Assembly: GCF_042685365.1 (NCBI RefSeq)
Contig: NZ_JBHUMY010000029.1
Span: forward strand, 5,247 to 69,246
Origin: Paenibacillus_AP thailandensis
Lineage (GTDB): Bacteria; Bacillota; Bacilli; Paenibacillales; Paenibacillaceae
Length of the DNA: 64,000 nt
Direction of reading: 5' to 3'
The notes beneath the pieces were generated by a model. It was not told the origin of the DNA and made no database searches. It saw only the letters and a program-made list of their open reading frames with translations. Positions 24,535 through 35,700 of this stretch are shown here, piece by piece. The stretch's first letter is position 1; every line of letters starts with the position of its first letter. The position numbers and the translations under genes were made by a program.

Positions 24535-25332
24535 CTATCCGAGCACGACGCGGTCATCGGCGAGCTTTTTGCCGCTAATTTGTTCAAACTCGCCCAGCAG
24601 CCGTTCTACCGTCAAATCCTTTTTCCGGTCTTCGTTCACCTCAAGAATGATTTTGCCCTTATCCATCATAATGAGCCGGTTGCCGAGGCGAATGGCTTGC
24701 TCCATGTTATGCGTCACCATTAATGTCGTTAAGTTCATTTCGCGCACAAGCGACTCCGTAAGCGTCGTGATCAGTTCCGCGCGGGCGGGGTCAAGCGCCG
24801 CCGTATGCTCGTCGAGCAGCAAAATTTGCGGCTTCGTAAAGGTCGCCATCAGCAAGCTTAACGCCTGGCGTTCGCCGCCGGACAACAGCCCTACTTTGGC
24901 GGTAAGCCGATTTTCAAGCCCGATTCCGAGCCGCGACAGCTGTTCGCGGAACAGCTCCCGCCGTTTGCGGTTTACGCTTAACGAAAAACCGCGCCGCATG
25001 CCGCGGGTATATGCCATCGCCAAGTTTTCTTCGATCGACATTCGGGGCGCCGTTCCCGCCATCGGATCCTGAAATACGCGGCCGATCCACTTGCTTCTGC
25101 GAAATTCCGGCAAATTGCTGATGTTGCCGCCTTCGATCCGGACTTCGCCGATATCCGGCTTCATCACGCCGGAAATAATGTTCATGAGCGTCGACTTCCC
25201 GGCCCCGTTGCTGCCGATCACCGTAATAAAATCGCCGGGCTTCATGTTCAAGTTTACGCCGACGAGCGCGGTTTTTTCATCCAAGGTGCCCGGATTAAAC
25301 AGCTTCGATACGTTCGCGATTTCCAGCATCAT
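24535..25332 (-). CDS. ABC transporter ATP-binding protein (TrpZ-like, PF04392-associated system)
   Basis: ATPase of an importer whose permease and binding protein lie just upstream. The 265-residue protein has Walker A GSNGAGKST, signature LSGGERQALSLLM and Walker B LLLDEHTAALDP with a downstream MVTHNMEQAI switch histidine. The start at 25332 (MMLEIANVSKLF) overlaps the permease stop (ATGA) and has AGGGAGGAG just upstream; the longer frame is a read-through of the permease gene. Substrate unknown; related systems are annotated for aromatic amino acids or as uncharacterised. Confidence 0.88.
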   Translation of the reverse strand: MMLEIANVSKLFNPGTLDEKTALVGVNLNMKPGDFITVIGSNGAGKSTLMNIISGVMKPDIGEVRIEGGNISNLPEFRRSKWIGRVFQDPMAGTAPRMSIEENLAMAYTRGMRRGFSLSVNRKRRELFREQLSRLGIGLENRLTAKVGLLSGGERQALSLLMATFTKPQILLLDEHTAALDPARAELITTLTESLVREMNLTTLMVTHNMEQAIRLGNRLIMMDKGKIILEVNEDRKKDLTVERLLGEFEQISGKKLADDRVVLG

Positions 25333-26258
25333 CGTTCTCCTCCCTTGGCTTCGGCGTTCGTGCCGTTCATGCCGGCAAGGAGATCGACGGTACGCCTCCG
25401 CGCCAAATTTTTCTGCCGCCAAGATTTTTGAATGGAAGGGAAAACAAGCGCAATAATAACGATAACTGCCGTAATCAGCTTCAAGTCGGATGCCTCAAGG
25501 AAGTCGCTCCGATAAGCAAGACCGATAATAATCCGGTATACGATGGAACCAAGCACGACCGCAAGCGTCGCGCGAAAAATGGTGCGTGCGCCAAACAACG
25601 CTTCCCCGATAATAACGGACGCAAGGCCGATTACGATCATGCCGACGCCCATTTGGATATCGGCGAATCCGCTTTGCTGCGCGATAAACGAACCGGACAG
25701 CGCGACCAAGCCGTTCGACAAGGCGATGCCGAGAATTTTCGTCGTATCGGTGTTGGTGCCGAAGCTGCGAATCATCCGTTCGTTATCGCCCGTCGCCCGC
25801 AGGCTCAAGCCAAGATCCGTCCGGAAAAACAAATCGAGCAGCAGTTTTATGATTATAACGATAATCGGCATAAGGACCAATACGTCGACGGACGTAAACA
25901 CCGTTTCGATGTCTGCGCCCATCAGCGCAATGTTCGGTACGCCCATGATCCGCATGTTGATTGAGTATAATGCGATCATCATCAGAATGCCGGACAATAA
26001 GCCGTTAATTTTGCCTTTCGTATGGAGAAGCCCGGTAACCGCTCCAGCCGCGGCTCCCGCGCCAAACGCCGCAAGGCAGGCGAGCCAAGGAGAAGTCCCG
26101 TTTGTAATCATGACGGCCGCTACGCCGGCGCCGGTCGTGAAGCTGGCATCGACGGTCAGATCGGGGAAATCCAATATTCGAAACGTAATATACACGCCCA
26201 GAGCCATAAGCGAATAAAGCAGCCCAAGCTCGAATGCGCCCGATAACCATACTGGCAT
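25329..26258 (-). CDS. ABC transporter permease (TrpY-like)
   Basis: Membrane component, 309 residues, with about eight to nine hydrophobic segments (for example LGLLYSLMALGVYITF at the start and LITAVIVIIALVFP near the end). It belongs to the branched-chain/simple-sugar permease superfamily by pattern (GLVALSGSFIAQQSGFADIQ, GLASVIIGEALFG). The start at 26258 (MPVWLSGAFELG) is fixed by AGGAGG seven bases upstream. Its stop overlaps the ATPase start, implying coupling. Confidence 0.88.
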   Translation of the reverse strand: MPVWLSGAFELGLLYSLMALGVYITFRILDFPDLTVDASFTTGAGVAAVMITNGTSPWLACLAAFGAGAAAGAVTGLLHTKGKINGLLSGILMMIALYSINMRIMGVPNIALMGADIETVFTSVDVLVLMPIIVIIIKLLLDLFFRTDLGLSLRATGDNERMIRSFGTNTDTTKILGIALSNGLVALSGSFIAQQSGFADIQMGVGMIVIGLASVIIGEALFGARTIFRATLAVVLGSIVYRIIIGLAYRSDFLEASDLKLITAVIVIIALVFPSIQKSWRQKNLARRRTVDLLAGMNGTNAEAKGGER

Positions 26259-26271
26259 GGGGGTACCTCCT

Positions 26272-26316
26272 CTAAAATAGAAAACGGGATGAACACAAGG
26301 AGCGCTCACCCCGTTT
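26272..26316 (-). terminator. intra-operon hairpin between binding protein and permease
   Basis: Arms 26306-26316 and 26282-26292 pair at 10 or 11 of 11 positions, followed on the minus strand by TTTCTATTTTAG. As a partial terminator or 3' stabiliser it would leave more binding-protein mRNA than permease mRNA, a common arrangement in importers. Confidence 0.65.
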
Positions 26317-26352
26317 GCCGCTTTTGTTCCAAATCAGAAACCGTCTTGTGTA

Positions 26353-27417
26353 TTATTCGATGATGTTGTTGGCCGGATCTTTAACGGCCGCTTTCATTTC
26401 GTCCGTAACCGTTACGCCCTGCTCGGCGGCAGCCTTCAAGTTAAGGATGAGATCCAATTTATCCGGAACGGTCACTTTCATTTCGCCCGGGTTTTTGCCG
26501 TTCAAAATATCGGCTGCCATCTGGCCGACCTGATAGCCATGGTCGTAATATTTAAAACCGACCGTCGCAAACGCGCCCTTTTCTACCGTATCGCGGTCGC
26601 TCGAGAAGAACGGGATTTGGTTGTCTTTCGCAAGCTGCAGCAGGCTGTCGACGCCGGATACGACCGTATTGTCGAGCGTGATGAACATGGCGTCCACTTT
26701 TCCGATGAGCGATTCTCCGGCTTGCTTGACTTCGGAAGTATTCGTTACGGCAGCTTCAACCAGCTCGATGTTGTGCTTGGCAAGCGCTTGCTTCGCGTTT
26801 TCGCCCATAACGACGGCGTTCGTCTCGCCTTTGTTGATAATAAGGCCTACTTTCTTTACATCCGGGAAGTTTGCCGCGATAAAGTCCATCAGTTGAACGA
26901 CTGCATCCGGGTTCGTGTCCGAAGCGCCGGTAACGTTGCCGCCAGGCGCGTCCAGGCTGGTGACCAGCTTCGCGTCAAGCGGATCGGTTACGGCAGCAAA
27001 CAATACGGGACCGGTATTGCCGGCTTGCGTATAGGCGTTCACAAGCGCTTGAGCGGAAGGCGTTGCAATGCCTAAAGCAAGATCGGGCTTGTCTCCCGCG
27101 ATTTTTTGGGCGATCGACAGATTGTTCGTTTGATCTCCTTGCGCCGTGTTGAAATCGACGGTCAGATTTTGACCCTCGACAAAACCGGCATCCTTTAATG
27201 CGGCAAGAAACCCTTCTCTTGTCGCATCCAGCGAAGGATGCTCCACAATTTGCGAAATGGCGATCTTATAGCTTTTGCCCTCAGGCGACGCGCTGCTTGC
27301 GCTTTCAGCCGGCGAATTTGCAGGAGCGTTTGATCCGTTCGTATTCGTTTTGCCTCCGCAAGCCGCAATGACCAGCATCAGAACGAGCACAAGCGGCAAT
27401 AACCACTTCTTGTTCAT
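26353..27417 (-). CDS. substrate-binding lipoprotein of ABC transporter (PF04392 family, TrpX-like)
   Basis: A 354-residue lipoprotein: signal peptide with lipobox VIAAC (cysteine near residue 20), a Ser/Asn/Pro-rich linker, then a periplasmic-binding-protein fold starting YKIAISQIVEHPSLDATREG. GIATPSAQALVNAY, LFAAVTDPLDAKLV and MFITLDNTVVSGVDSLLQLA match the ABC_sub_bind family. It is first in its operon and has its own promoter. Ligand is not predictable from sequence; tryptophan and tyrosine have been proposed for relatives. Confidence 0.88.
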   Translation of the reverse strand: MNKKWLLPLVLVLMLVIAACGGKTNTNGSNAPANSPAESASSASPEGKSYKIAISQIVEHPSLDATREGFLAALKDAGFVEGQNLTVDFNTAQGDQTNNLSIAQKIAGDKPDLALGIATPSAQALVNAYTQAGNTGPVLFAAVTDPLDAKLVTSLDAPGGNVTGASDTNPDAVVQLMDFIAANFPDVKKVGLIINKGETNAVVMGENAKQALAKHNIELVEAAVTNTSEVKQAGESLIGKVDAMFITLDNTVVSGVDSLLQLAKDNQIPFFSSDRDTVEKGAFATVGFKYYDHGYQVGQMAADILNGKNPGEMKVTVPDKLDLILNLKAAAEQGVTVTDEMKAAVKDPANNIIE

Positions 27418-27479
27418 TGGAACATTTCCCCTTTCATTCTCTCTCGTCGAATGATTACGATATTTCTGCTTATTTTAAT

Positions 27480-27509
27480 ATATTAAATGGGTGTAAGCTT
27501 TTTCGTCAA
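27480..27509 (-). promoter_or_regulatory. promoter of the ABC transporter operon
   Basis: TTGACG (27509-27504), an 18-base spacer and TAATAT (27485-27480) on the minus strand, 60 bases upstream of the lipoprotein start codon. Confidence 0.6.
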
Positions 27510-27693
27510 TGATTTAATGCTGTAAAACATCAAGAGGACAATGCGTTTACTCATTACACCACACATCCTTCCTCAGGAGGGATTGATCTCCTCAGCAACG
27601 CTGCTTCGTTAGGCTGATGCCTGCGACTCTCTCTTCTCCCCTGTACCGTTCGAGCAATACCGGCTTGTCCTGCGGACAAAGCTTAATCCAGAC
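27510..27693. other. unexplained structured region between tuf terminator and ABC promoter
   Basis: No gene. Three stems are visible: ATCC(C)TCC/GGA(A)GGAT at 27565-27583, CAGC-AACG/CGTT-GCTG at 27593-27616, and TTGTCC/GGACAA at 27665-27679. No T-box or riboswitch signature that I know is present, and I could not find a promoter that would transcribe it. Confidence 0.4.
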
Positions 27694-27730
27694 AAAAAAA
27701 TAACCCCGAGATTTGCATCTCGGGGTTATT
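27694..27730 (-). terminator. terminator after tuf
   Basis: Perfect 14-bp stem AATAACCCCGAGAT/ATCTCGGGGTTATT with a TTGC-type loop and seven T following on the minus strand. It closes the str operon. Confidence 0.95.
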
Positions 27731-27759
27731 GCAACCAAAGCGGCTATTGCCGCGAAGCA

Positions 27760-28950
27760 TTACTTCGTGATGGAAGCAACGGCGCCAGCGCCTACCGTAC
27801 GGCCGCCTTCACGGATGGAGAAGCGTGTGCCTTCTTCAACCGCGATTGGAGCGATCAGTTCAACCGAAACGGTGATGTTGTCGCCAGGCATAACCATTTC
27901 CGTACCTTCCGGCAGGTTGATGATGCCCGTAACGTCCGTCGTACGGAAGTAGAATTGAGGACGGTAGCCCGTGAAGAACGGCTTATGGCGTCCGCCTTCT
28001 TCTTTCGTCAGAACGTATACTTGAGCCGTGAAGTTCGTGTGCGGTTTAACCGAACCTGGCTTAGCAAGTACTTGACCGCGTTCGATTTCTTTACGGTCAA
28101 CACCGCGGAGCAGTGCGCCGATGTTGTCGCCGGCTTGAGCGCTGTCCATCAGTTTACGGAACATTTCAACGCCCGTAACGACGGATTTGCGGGACTCTTC
28201 AACCAGACCGATGATTTCAACTTCGTCACCGATTTTAACTTCACCGCGCTCGATACGGCCAGTTGCAACCGTACCGCGGCCCGTGATCGTGAACACGTCT
28301 TCGACTGGCATCAGGAAAGGCTTAGCCGTGTCGCGTTCAGGAGTCGGGATGTAAGTGTCGATTTGCTCGAACAGCTCAACGATTTTGTCAGCCCAAGGGC
28401 CGTCTGGGTTTTGCAGTGCTTCGCGAGCAGCGCCGCGGATGATCGGAGTGTCGTCGCCTGGGAAGTCGTATTCGGACAGCAGGTCGCGAACTTCCATTTC
28501 AACCAGTTCAAGAAGCTCTTCGTCTTCAACCATGTCGCATTTGTTCAGGAATACGACGATGTAAGGAACGCCTACTTGCTTCGAGAGCAGGATGTGCTCG
28601 CGAGTTTGCGGCATTGGGCCGTCAGCAGCGGATACGACGAGGATAGCGCCGTCCATTTGCGCAGCACCCGTGATCATGTTTTTAACATAGTCGGCGTGTC
28701 CTGGGCAGTCAACGTGAGCATAGTGGCGGTTAGGCGTTTCGTACTCAACGTGTGCAGTCGAAATCGTGATACCGCGTTCGCGCTCTTCCGGAGCTTTGTC
28801 GATTTGGTCGAATGCTACTGCAGCACCGCCGTATTTTTTGGAAAGAACCGTCGTGATAGCGGCGGTCAAAGTCGTTTTACCATGGTCGACGTGACCGATA
28901 GTACCAATGTTAACGTGTGGTTTTGTACGTTCAAATTTAGCCTTTGCCAT
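27760..28950 (-). CDS. tuf: elongation factor Tu
   Basis: GTPase that delivers aminoacyl-tRNA to the ribosome, 396 residues. G1 GHVDHGKTTL, DCPGHADYVKNMITGAAQ and G4 NKCDM are intact, as are domains 2 and 3 (GRGTVATGRIERG, FTGYRPQFYFRT). It is last in the str operon, 103 bases after fusA, and is the only tuf copy in the window. It is followed by a strong terminator and then by a foreign-looking ABC operon rather than rpsJ. Confidence 0.99.
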   Translation of the reverse strand: MAKAKFERTKPHVNIGTIGHVDHGKTTLTAAITTVLSKKYGGAAVAFDQIDKAPEERERGITISTAHVEYETPNRHYAHVDCPGHADYVKNMITGAAQMDGAILVVSAADGPMPQTREHILLSKQVGVPYIVVFLNKCDMVEDEELLELVEMEVRDLLSEYDFPGDDTPIIRGAAREALQNPDGPWADKIVELFEQIDTYIPTPERDTAKPFLMPVEDVFTITGRGTVATGRIERGEVKIGDEVEIIGLVEESRKSVVTGVEMFRKLMDSAQAGDNIGALLRGVDRKEIERGQVLAKPGSVKPHTNFTAQVYVLTKEEGGRHKPFFTGYRPQFYFRTTDVTGIINLPEGTEMVMPGDNITVSVELIAPIAVEEGTRFSIREGGRTVGAGAVASITK

Positions 28951-28991
28951 TGAACTTAATCCTCCTCAATATTCTTAAAGTTATATGTGTG

Positions 28992-29026
28992 GGCCGGCAT
29001 TCTCGCTTGGAGCTTGAACGCCGACC
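28992..29026. other. fusA-tuf intergenic hairpin
   Basis: Arms 28992-29002 and 29016-29026 form an 11-bp stem in the minus-strand RNA, with two G-U pairs and a 13-base loop. No T-run follows. It may protect or process the abundant tuf message. Confidence 0.5.
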
Positions 29027-29053
29027 AAAAGAAAACGTCAGAAAGCTGCTAAA

Positions 29054-31126
<2,073 letters not shown>

Positions 31127-31149
31127 GGATATAGTCTCCCTTCGTTATC

Positions 31150-31620
31150 CTACCAGCGATAGTGAGCGAATGCTTTGTTCGCTTCCGCCATTTTGTGCGT
31201 GTCTTCGCGCTTCTTAACAGATGCGCCGGTGTTGTTCGATGCGTCGATGATTTCCGCAGCCAGACGTTCTTCCATCGTCTTCTCCCCGCGCAAGCGCGAG
31301 TAGTTTACGAGCCAACGGAGACCAAGCGACGTGCGGCGCTCCGGTTTAACTTCGATCGGCACTTGGTAGTTAGCGCCGCCGACACGGCGAGCTTTAACCT
31401 CAAGTACTGGCATGATGTTTTTCAGTGCTGCTTCGTACACTTCCATCGGATCTTTACCCGTGCGCTCCTGAACCAGCTTGAATGCATCATACAGCAGCTT
31501 TTGAGCAACACCGCGCTTGCCGTCGATCATGATGCGATTGATAAGGCGGGTAACCAGTTTGCTGTTGTAAACCGGATCCGGCAATACATCGCGTTTCGTT
31601 ACAGGACCTTTGCGTGGCAT
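31150..31620 (-). CDS. rpsG: 30S ribosomal protein S7 (uS7)
   Basis: Primary assembly protein of the 30S head, 156 residues. MPRKGPVTKRDVLPDPVYNS and GGANYQVPIEVKPERRTSLG are diagnostic; it ends KMAEANKAFAHYRW. It sits between rpsL and fusA. Confidence 0.98.
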   Translation of the reverse strand: MPRKGPVTKRDVLPDPVYNSKLVTRLINRIMIDGKRGVAQKLLYDAFKLVQERTGKDPMEVYEAALKNIMPVLEVKARRVGGANYQVPIEVKPERRTSLGLRWLVNYSRLRGEKTMEERLAAEIIDASNNTGASVKKREDTHKMAEANKAFAHYRW

Positions 31621-31686
31621 GTAAAGTCCCCCTTTCTTTCGTAGTCATAAGTCGCTCCGAATCGAATTGCTTCGATCAGGTTCTTA

Positions 31687-32106
31687 TTATTTTTTAGCTT
31701 TAGGACGTTTCGTGCCGTATTTGGAACGGCCTTGCATGCGGTTGTTCACGCCTGCAGTGTCAAGCGCGCCGCGAACGATGTGGTAACGTACACCCGGAAG
31801 GTCCTTAACGCGGCCTCCGCGGATCAGTACAACGCTGTGCTCTTGCAGGTTGTGACCGATACCCGGGATGTAAGCCGTCACCTCGATACGGTTCGTCAAA
31901 CGCACGCGGGCATATTTACGAAGTGCGGAGTTTGGTTTCTTCGGCGTCATCGTGCCTACGCGAGTGCAAACGCCGCGTTTTTGTGGAGCGCTAATATCCG
32001 TAGCTTCACGTTTCAGAGCGTTGAAGCCCTTTTGCAAAGCTGGGGATTTCGACTTTACCACTTTAGCTTGACGTCCTTTGCGGACCAGTTGGTTAATTGT
32101 TGGCAT
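31687..32106 (-). CDS. rpsL: 30S ribosomal protein S12 (uS12)
   Basis: Decoding-centre protein, 139 residues from the ATG at 32106, which has AGGAGGTGG upstream; the longer frame is not used. TPKKPNSALRKYARVRLTN and RGGRVKDLPGVRYHIVRG keep the lysines and proline of streptomycin-sensitive S12, so no common resistance substitution is seen. A short insertion near residues 20-35 (KSPALQKGFNALKREATD) is typical of Bacilli. Confidence 0.98.
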   Translation of the reverse strand: MPTINQLVRKGRQAKVVKSKSPALQKGFNALKREATDISAPQKRGVCTRVGTMTPKKPNSALRKYARVRLTNRIEVTAYIPGIGHNLQEHSVVLIRGGRVKDLPGVRYHIVRGALDTAGVNNRMQGRSKYGTKRPKAKK

Positions 32107-32224
32107 TTCGTGCCACCTCCTTCCAATATCTTGATGCCTTTTTTGTATAATGGTAGACATTAAACCCTGATTTTAAGCCCACAGATCCAGGCGGTTCATA
32201 AAAGAGCAAATAAAAATTTCTGCA

Positions 32225-32251
32225 AGTATACCACTATTGCGGCACTCGCAA
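32225..32251 (-). promoter_or_regulatory. candidate promoter upstream of rpsL
   Basis: Extended -10 TGGTATACT (32233-32225) with a possible TTGCGA at 15-base spacing (32251-32246) on the minus strand, between rplGB and rpsL. It would feed rpsL-rpsG-fusA-tuf in addition to the promoter before rplGB. Confidence 0.5.
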
Positions 32252-32265
32252 AAACGGTCATCCTT

Positions 32266-32496
32266 TTATTCTTCCACGTTTACCGCAGCGGCCGTAGCGG
32301 CTCCGACATCGATACCGCATAATTCGCCTAACTGCTTCATGGAATCCACCCATTTGATCGGGATTGCCGTGCGTTCGCACAGCTGAGCGATCTTGTCCCT
32401 CATTCGAGGATCTGCATCGCGGGCAATATAGACTTCGACGGCTCTTCCTTGCTCGAGCATCTTCGTCGTCTGTTTGGCGCCGACTTTGAATCGCAT
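32266..32496 (-). CDS. rplGB: L7Ae-family K-turn-binding protein (ribosomal protein L7Ae-like, YbxF)
   Basis: A 76-residue L7Ae/L30e-fold protein: KVGAKQTTKMLEQGRAVEVY, AIPIKWVDSMKQLGELCGID. Bacillus YbxF binds K-turns in RNA and associates with ribosomes during growth. The gene lies between rpoC and rpsL, its conserved place, and has GGAGAAGGTG upstream. Confidence 0.93.
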   Translation of the reverse strand: MRFKVGAKQTTKMLEQGRAVEVYIARDADPRMRDKIAQLCERTAIPIKWVDSMKQLGELCGIDVGAATAAAVNVEE

Positions 32497-32549
32497 GGTT
32501 CACCTTCTCCTATCAAAAAGAGAGATCAAGCCACTGGGCACACTCCGAT

Positions 32550-32579
32550 ATAGTATCATCTCATACCCTATGATGTCAA
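32550..32579 (-). promoter_or_regulatory. promoter of rplGB and the str operon
   Basis: Perfect TTGACA (32579-32574), an 18-base spacer and TACTAT (32555-32550) on the minus strand, about 55 bases before rplGB. Confidence 0.7.
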
Positions 32580-32667
32580 GAAAGAAGGAAGCATTCATTC
32601 AAATATTTTTGCATTAACGCATCATGTCGGCCCATGATTCCATATGACAACGGAAAATGGGGCAGCC

Positions 32668-32686
32668 GCGCGCCGACTTGGCGCGC
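32668..32686 (-). terminator. candidate hairpin downstream of rpoC
   Basis: Perfect 7-bp GCGCGCC/GGCGCGC stem 52 bases after the rpoC stop. The following minus-strand sequence (GGCTGCCCCATTTTCC) has only a weak T-run, so termination efficiency is doubtful. Confidence 0.4.
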
Positions 32687-32737
32687 AGGCCGCCTCCCAT
32701 TCGTTGCCGTAAACCGAATCTCGTCCGCAGAGGCGGG

Positions 32738-35700
32738 TTACTCCACCGTTACGGGTTCGGATTCGATTTCGCCTTGATTATCCGATTGTTGCTCTTCTTC
32801 CATACCGACGAAACGGATGTTCCGGTAGCGGGTCATGCCGGTTCCGGCAGGAATCAGCTTGCCGATGATGACGTTCTCCTTCAAGCCAAGCAGCTGGTCG
32901 ACTTTACCCTTGATCGCGGCGTCGGTCAGCACGCGCGTCGTTTCTTGGAACGATGCGGCGGACAGGAAGGAATCCGTCTCCAGTGACGCTTTCGTAATAC
33001 CGAGCAGCACCGGCTTCGCCACCGCAGGCTCTTTGCCGGCCATAATGGCATCGCGGTTGGCGTCTTCGTATTCGTGCATATCGACGAAAGAGCCTGGCAG
33101 AAGCGTCGTGTCGCCCGCATCGACGATGCGGATTTTGCGAAGCATCTGCTTCACCATAACCTCGATGTGCTTGTCGTTGATTTCTACGCCCTGGTTCCGG
33201 TAAACGCGTTGCACTTCCTGCAGAATGTAGTTCTGCACGCCGCGAATGCCTTTAATGCGCAGCATGTCTTTCGGGTCGATCGAACCGTCTGTCAGTTCGT
33301 CGCCGGCCTCGACATGCTGGCCTTCCGTTACCCGGATGCGGGAACCGTACGTTACCGCGTATACTTTCGTTTCCGCTTCGCCTTGAACCTCGATTTCGCG
33401 GCGGTCCTTCGCTTCGCGGATTTCTTTGATCACGCCGTCGAGCTCCGTAATAATCGCTTGGCCTTTCGGATTGCGCGCTTCGAACAGCTCCTGGATCCGC
33501 GGCAAACCTTGCGTAATGTCGTCGCCGGCAACGCCGCCGGTGTGGAACGTACGCATGGTGAGCTGGGTTCCCGGCTCCCCGATCGATTGAGCGGCGATAA
33601 TGCCGACAGCTTCGCCGATCTCGACGTGCTTGCCGGTCGCCAGGTTGCGGCCGTAGCACGTTTTGCAGACGCCGTGACGGGCGCGGCAGCTCAAAATCGA
33701 ACGGATTTGAATTTTCTCGATGCCCGCTGCGACGATCGCTTCGGCTTTGTTCGAATCGATCAGCTCGTTGCGGTTGACGATAATTTCTTTCGTCTCCGGA
33801 TGGCGTACGGTTTCGAAGGAGTAACGGCCTTCGATACGGTCGTACAGATCTTCGATAACCTCTTTGCCGTCCTGAATTTTGCTTACGGTAAAGCCTTTGT
33901 CCGTACCGCAATCGTCTTCGCGAACGATAACGTCCTGCGCAACGTCGACCAGACGGCGGGTCAAATAACCCGAGTCGGCCGTACGCAGAGCCGTATCGGC
34001 AAGACCTTTACGCGCGCCGTGCGTCGAGATGAAGTACTCGAGGACGGTCAGGCCTTCGCGGAAGTTCGATTTGATCGGCAACTCGATGATCCGGCCGGAC
34101 GGGTTCGCCATCAGGCCGCGCATGCCGCCGAGCTGCGTAATCTGCGACTTGTTGCCGCGCGCTTTGGAATCGACCATCAACATGATGTTGTTGTAACGGT
34201 CCATCGATTTCATCAGCACGTCGGTAATGCGGTCTTTCGCCTTGCCCCAAATGTCGATGACGCGGTCGTAACGTTCGTCGTTCGTAATCAAACCGCGGCG
34301 GTATTGGTTCGTAACGACTTTCGCCTGCGCTTCCGCTTCGTTCAGGATGTCGATCTTTTCCTTCGGCACGACGACGTCGGATACGGCGATCGTAATGCCG
34401 GCGCGCGTCGAATACGTGAAGCCGAGCTGCTTGATCCGGTCCAGCGTAATCGACGTTTGGGTCGTGTGGTATTTGCGGAAGCATTCCGCGATGATCGATC
34501 CCAGATATTCTTTGCCGACACCGCCGGCAATCGGCAGCGATTCCGCGAACTTGCGCAGATCGGTGCCTTTTTCCTTGACGAAATATTTATCAGGTGTACC
34601 TTGAAGCAGGTTAACTTTCGTCGCTTCGTTGATATACGGGAAATCGGCAGGGAAAATCTCGTTGAAAATGACTTTGCCGACCGTCGTCGCAATGAGCGAA
34701 TTGTTCTGCTCTTCGGTAAAGTTCGTTTTGCCCAGTACGCGCGCCGGAATAAAGATGCGCGCATGCAGCGATACGATTTCGCGCTGGTAAGCCGATACCG
34801 CTTCGTTCACGGAAGCGAATACCGAGCCGGTGCCTTTCGCGTTGACATTGTCCATCGTCAGGTAGTAGCTGCCGAGAACCATGTCCTGCGAAGGCGTAAC
34901 GACCGGCTTGCCGTCTTTCGGGTTCAAAATGTTGCCCGCGGCCAGCATAAGCAGACGGGCTTCCGTTTGCGCCTCGGCGGAAAGCGGCACGTGCACGGCC
35001 ATCTGGTCGCCGTCGAAGTCCGCGTTATAGGCGGTACATACAAGCGGGTGAAGACGGATTGCGCGGCCTTCGACCAAAATCGGCTCAAACGCCTGGATGC
35101 CGAGACGGTGAAGCGTAGGGGCACGGTTCAGCAGAACCGGGTGCTCCTTGATGACTTCCTCGAGAACATCCCATACTTCCGTGCTTACGCGCTCGACCTT
35201 GCGCTTCGCGCTCTTGATGTTATGGGCGAGCCCTTTGTTGACAAGCTCCTTCATGACAAAAGGCTTGAACAGCTCAAGCGCCATTTCCTTCGGCAGACCG
35301 CATTGATACATCTTCAGGTCCGGACCTACGACGATAACGGAACGGCCGGAGTAGTCGACCCGTTTACCGAGCAGGTTCTGACGGAAACGGCCTTGCTTGC
35401 CTTTCAGCATATGGCTGAGCGATTTAAGCGGACGGTTGCCCGGTCCCGTTACCGGACGGCCGCGGCGGCCGTTGTCGATCAGGGCGTCAACCGCTTCCTG
35501 CAGCATCCGCTTCTCGTTCTGCACGATAATGTCCGGAGCGCCGAGATCCAGAAGACGCTTCAGACGATTGTTCCGGTTAATAACGCGGCGGTACAGATCG
35601 TTCAGGTCGGATGTCGCGAAACGTCCGCCGTCCAGCTGTACCATCGGACGAAGCTCCGGCGGAATAACCGGGAGCACGTCAAGAATCATCCATTCCGGAC

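Noticed and set aside
27540..27693. T-box or riboswitch for the ABC operon
   Set aside because: No GGTGGNACCGCG-like motif and none of the riboswitch cores I know; kept only as an unexplained structured region.
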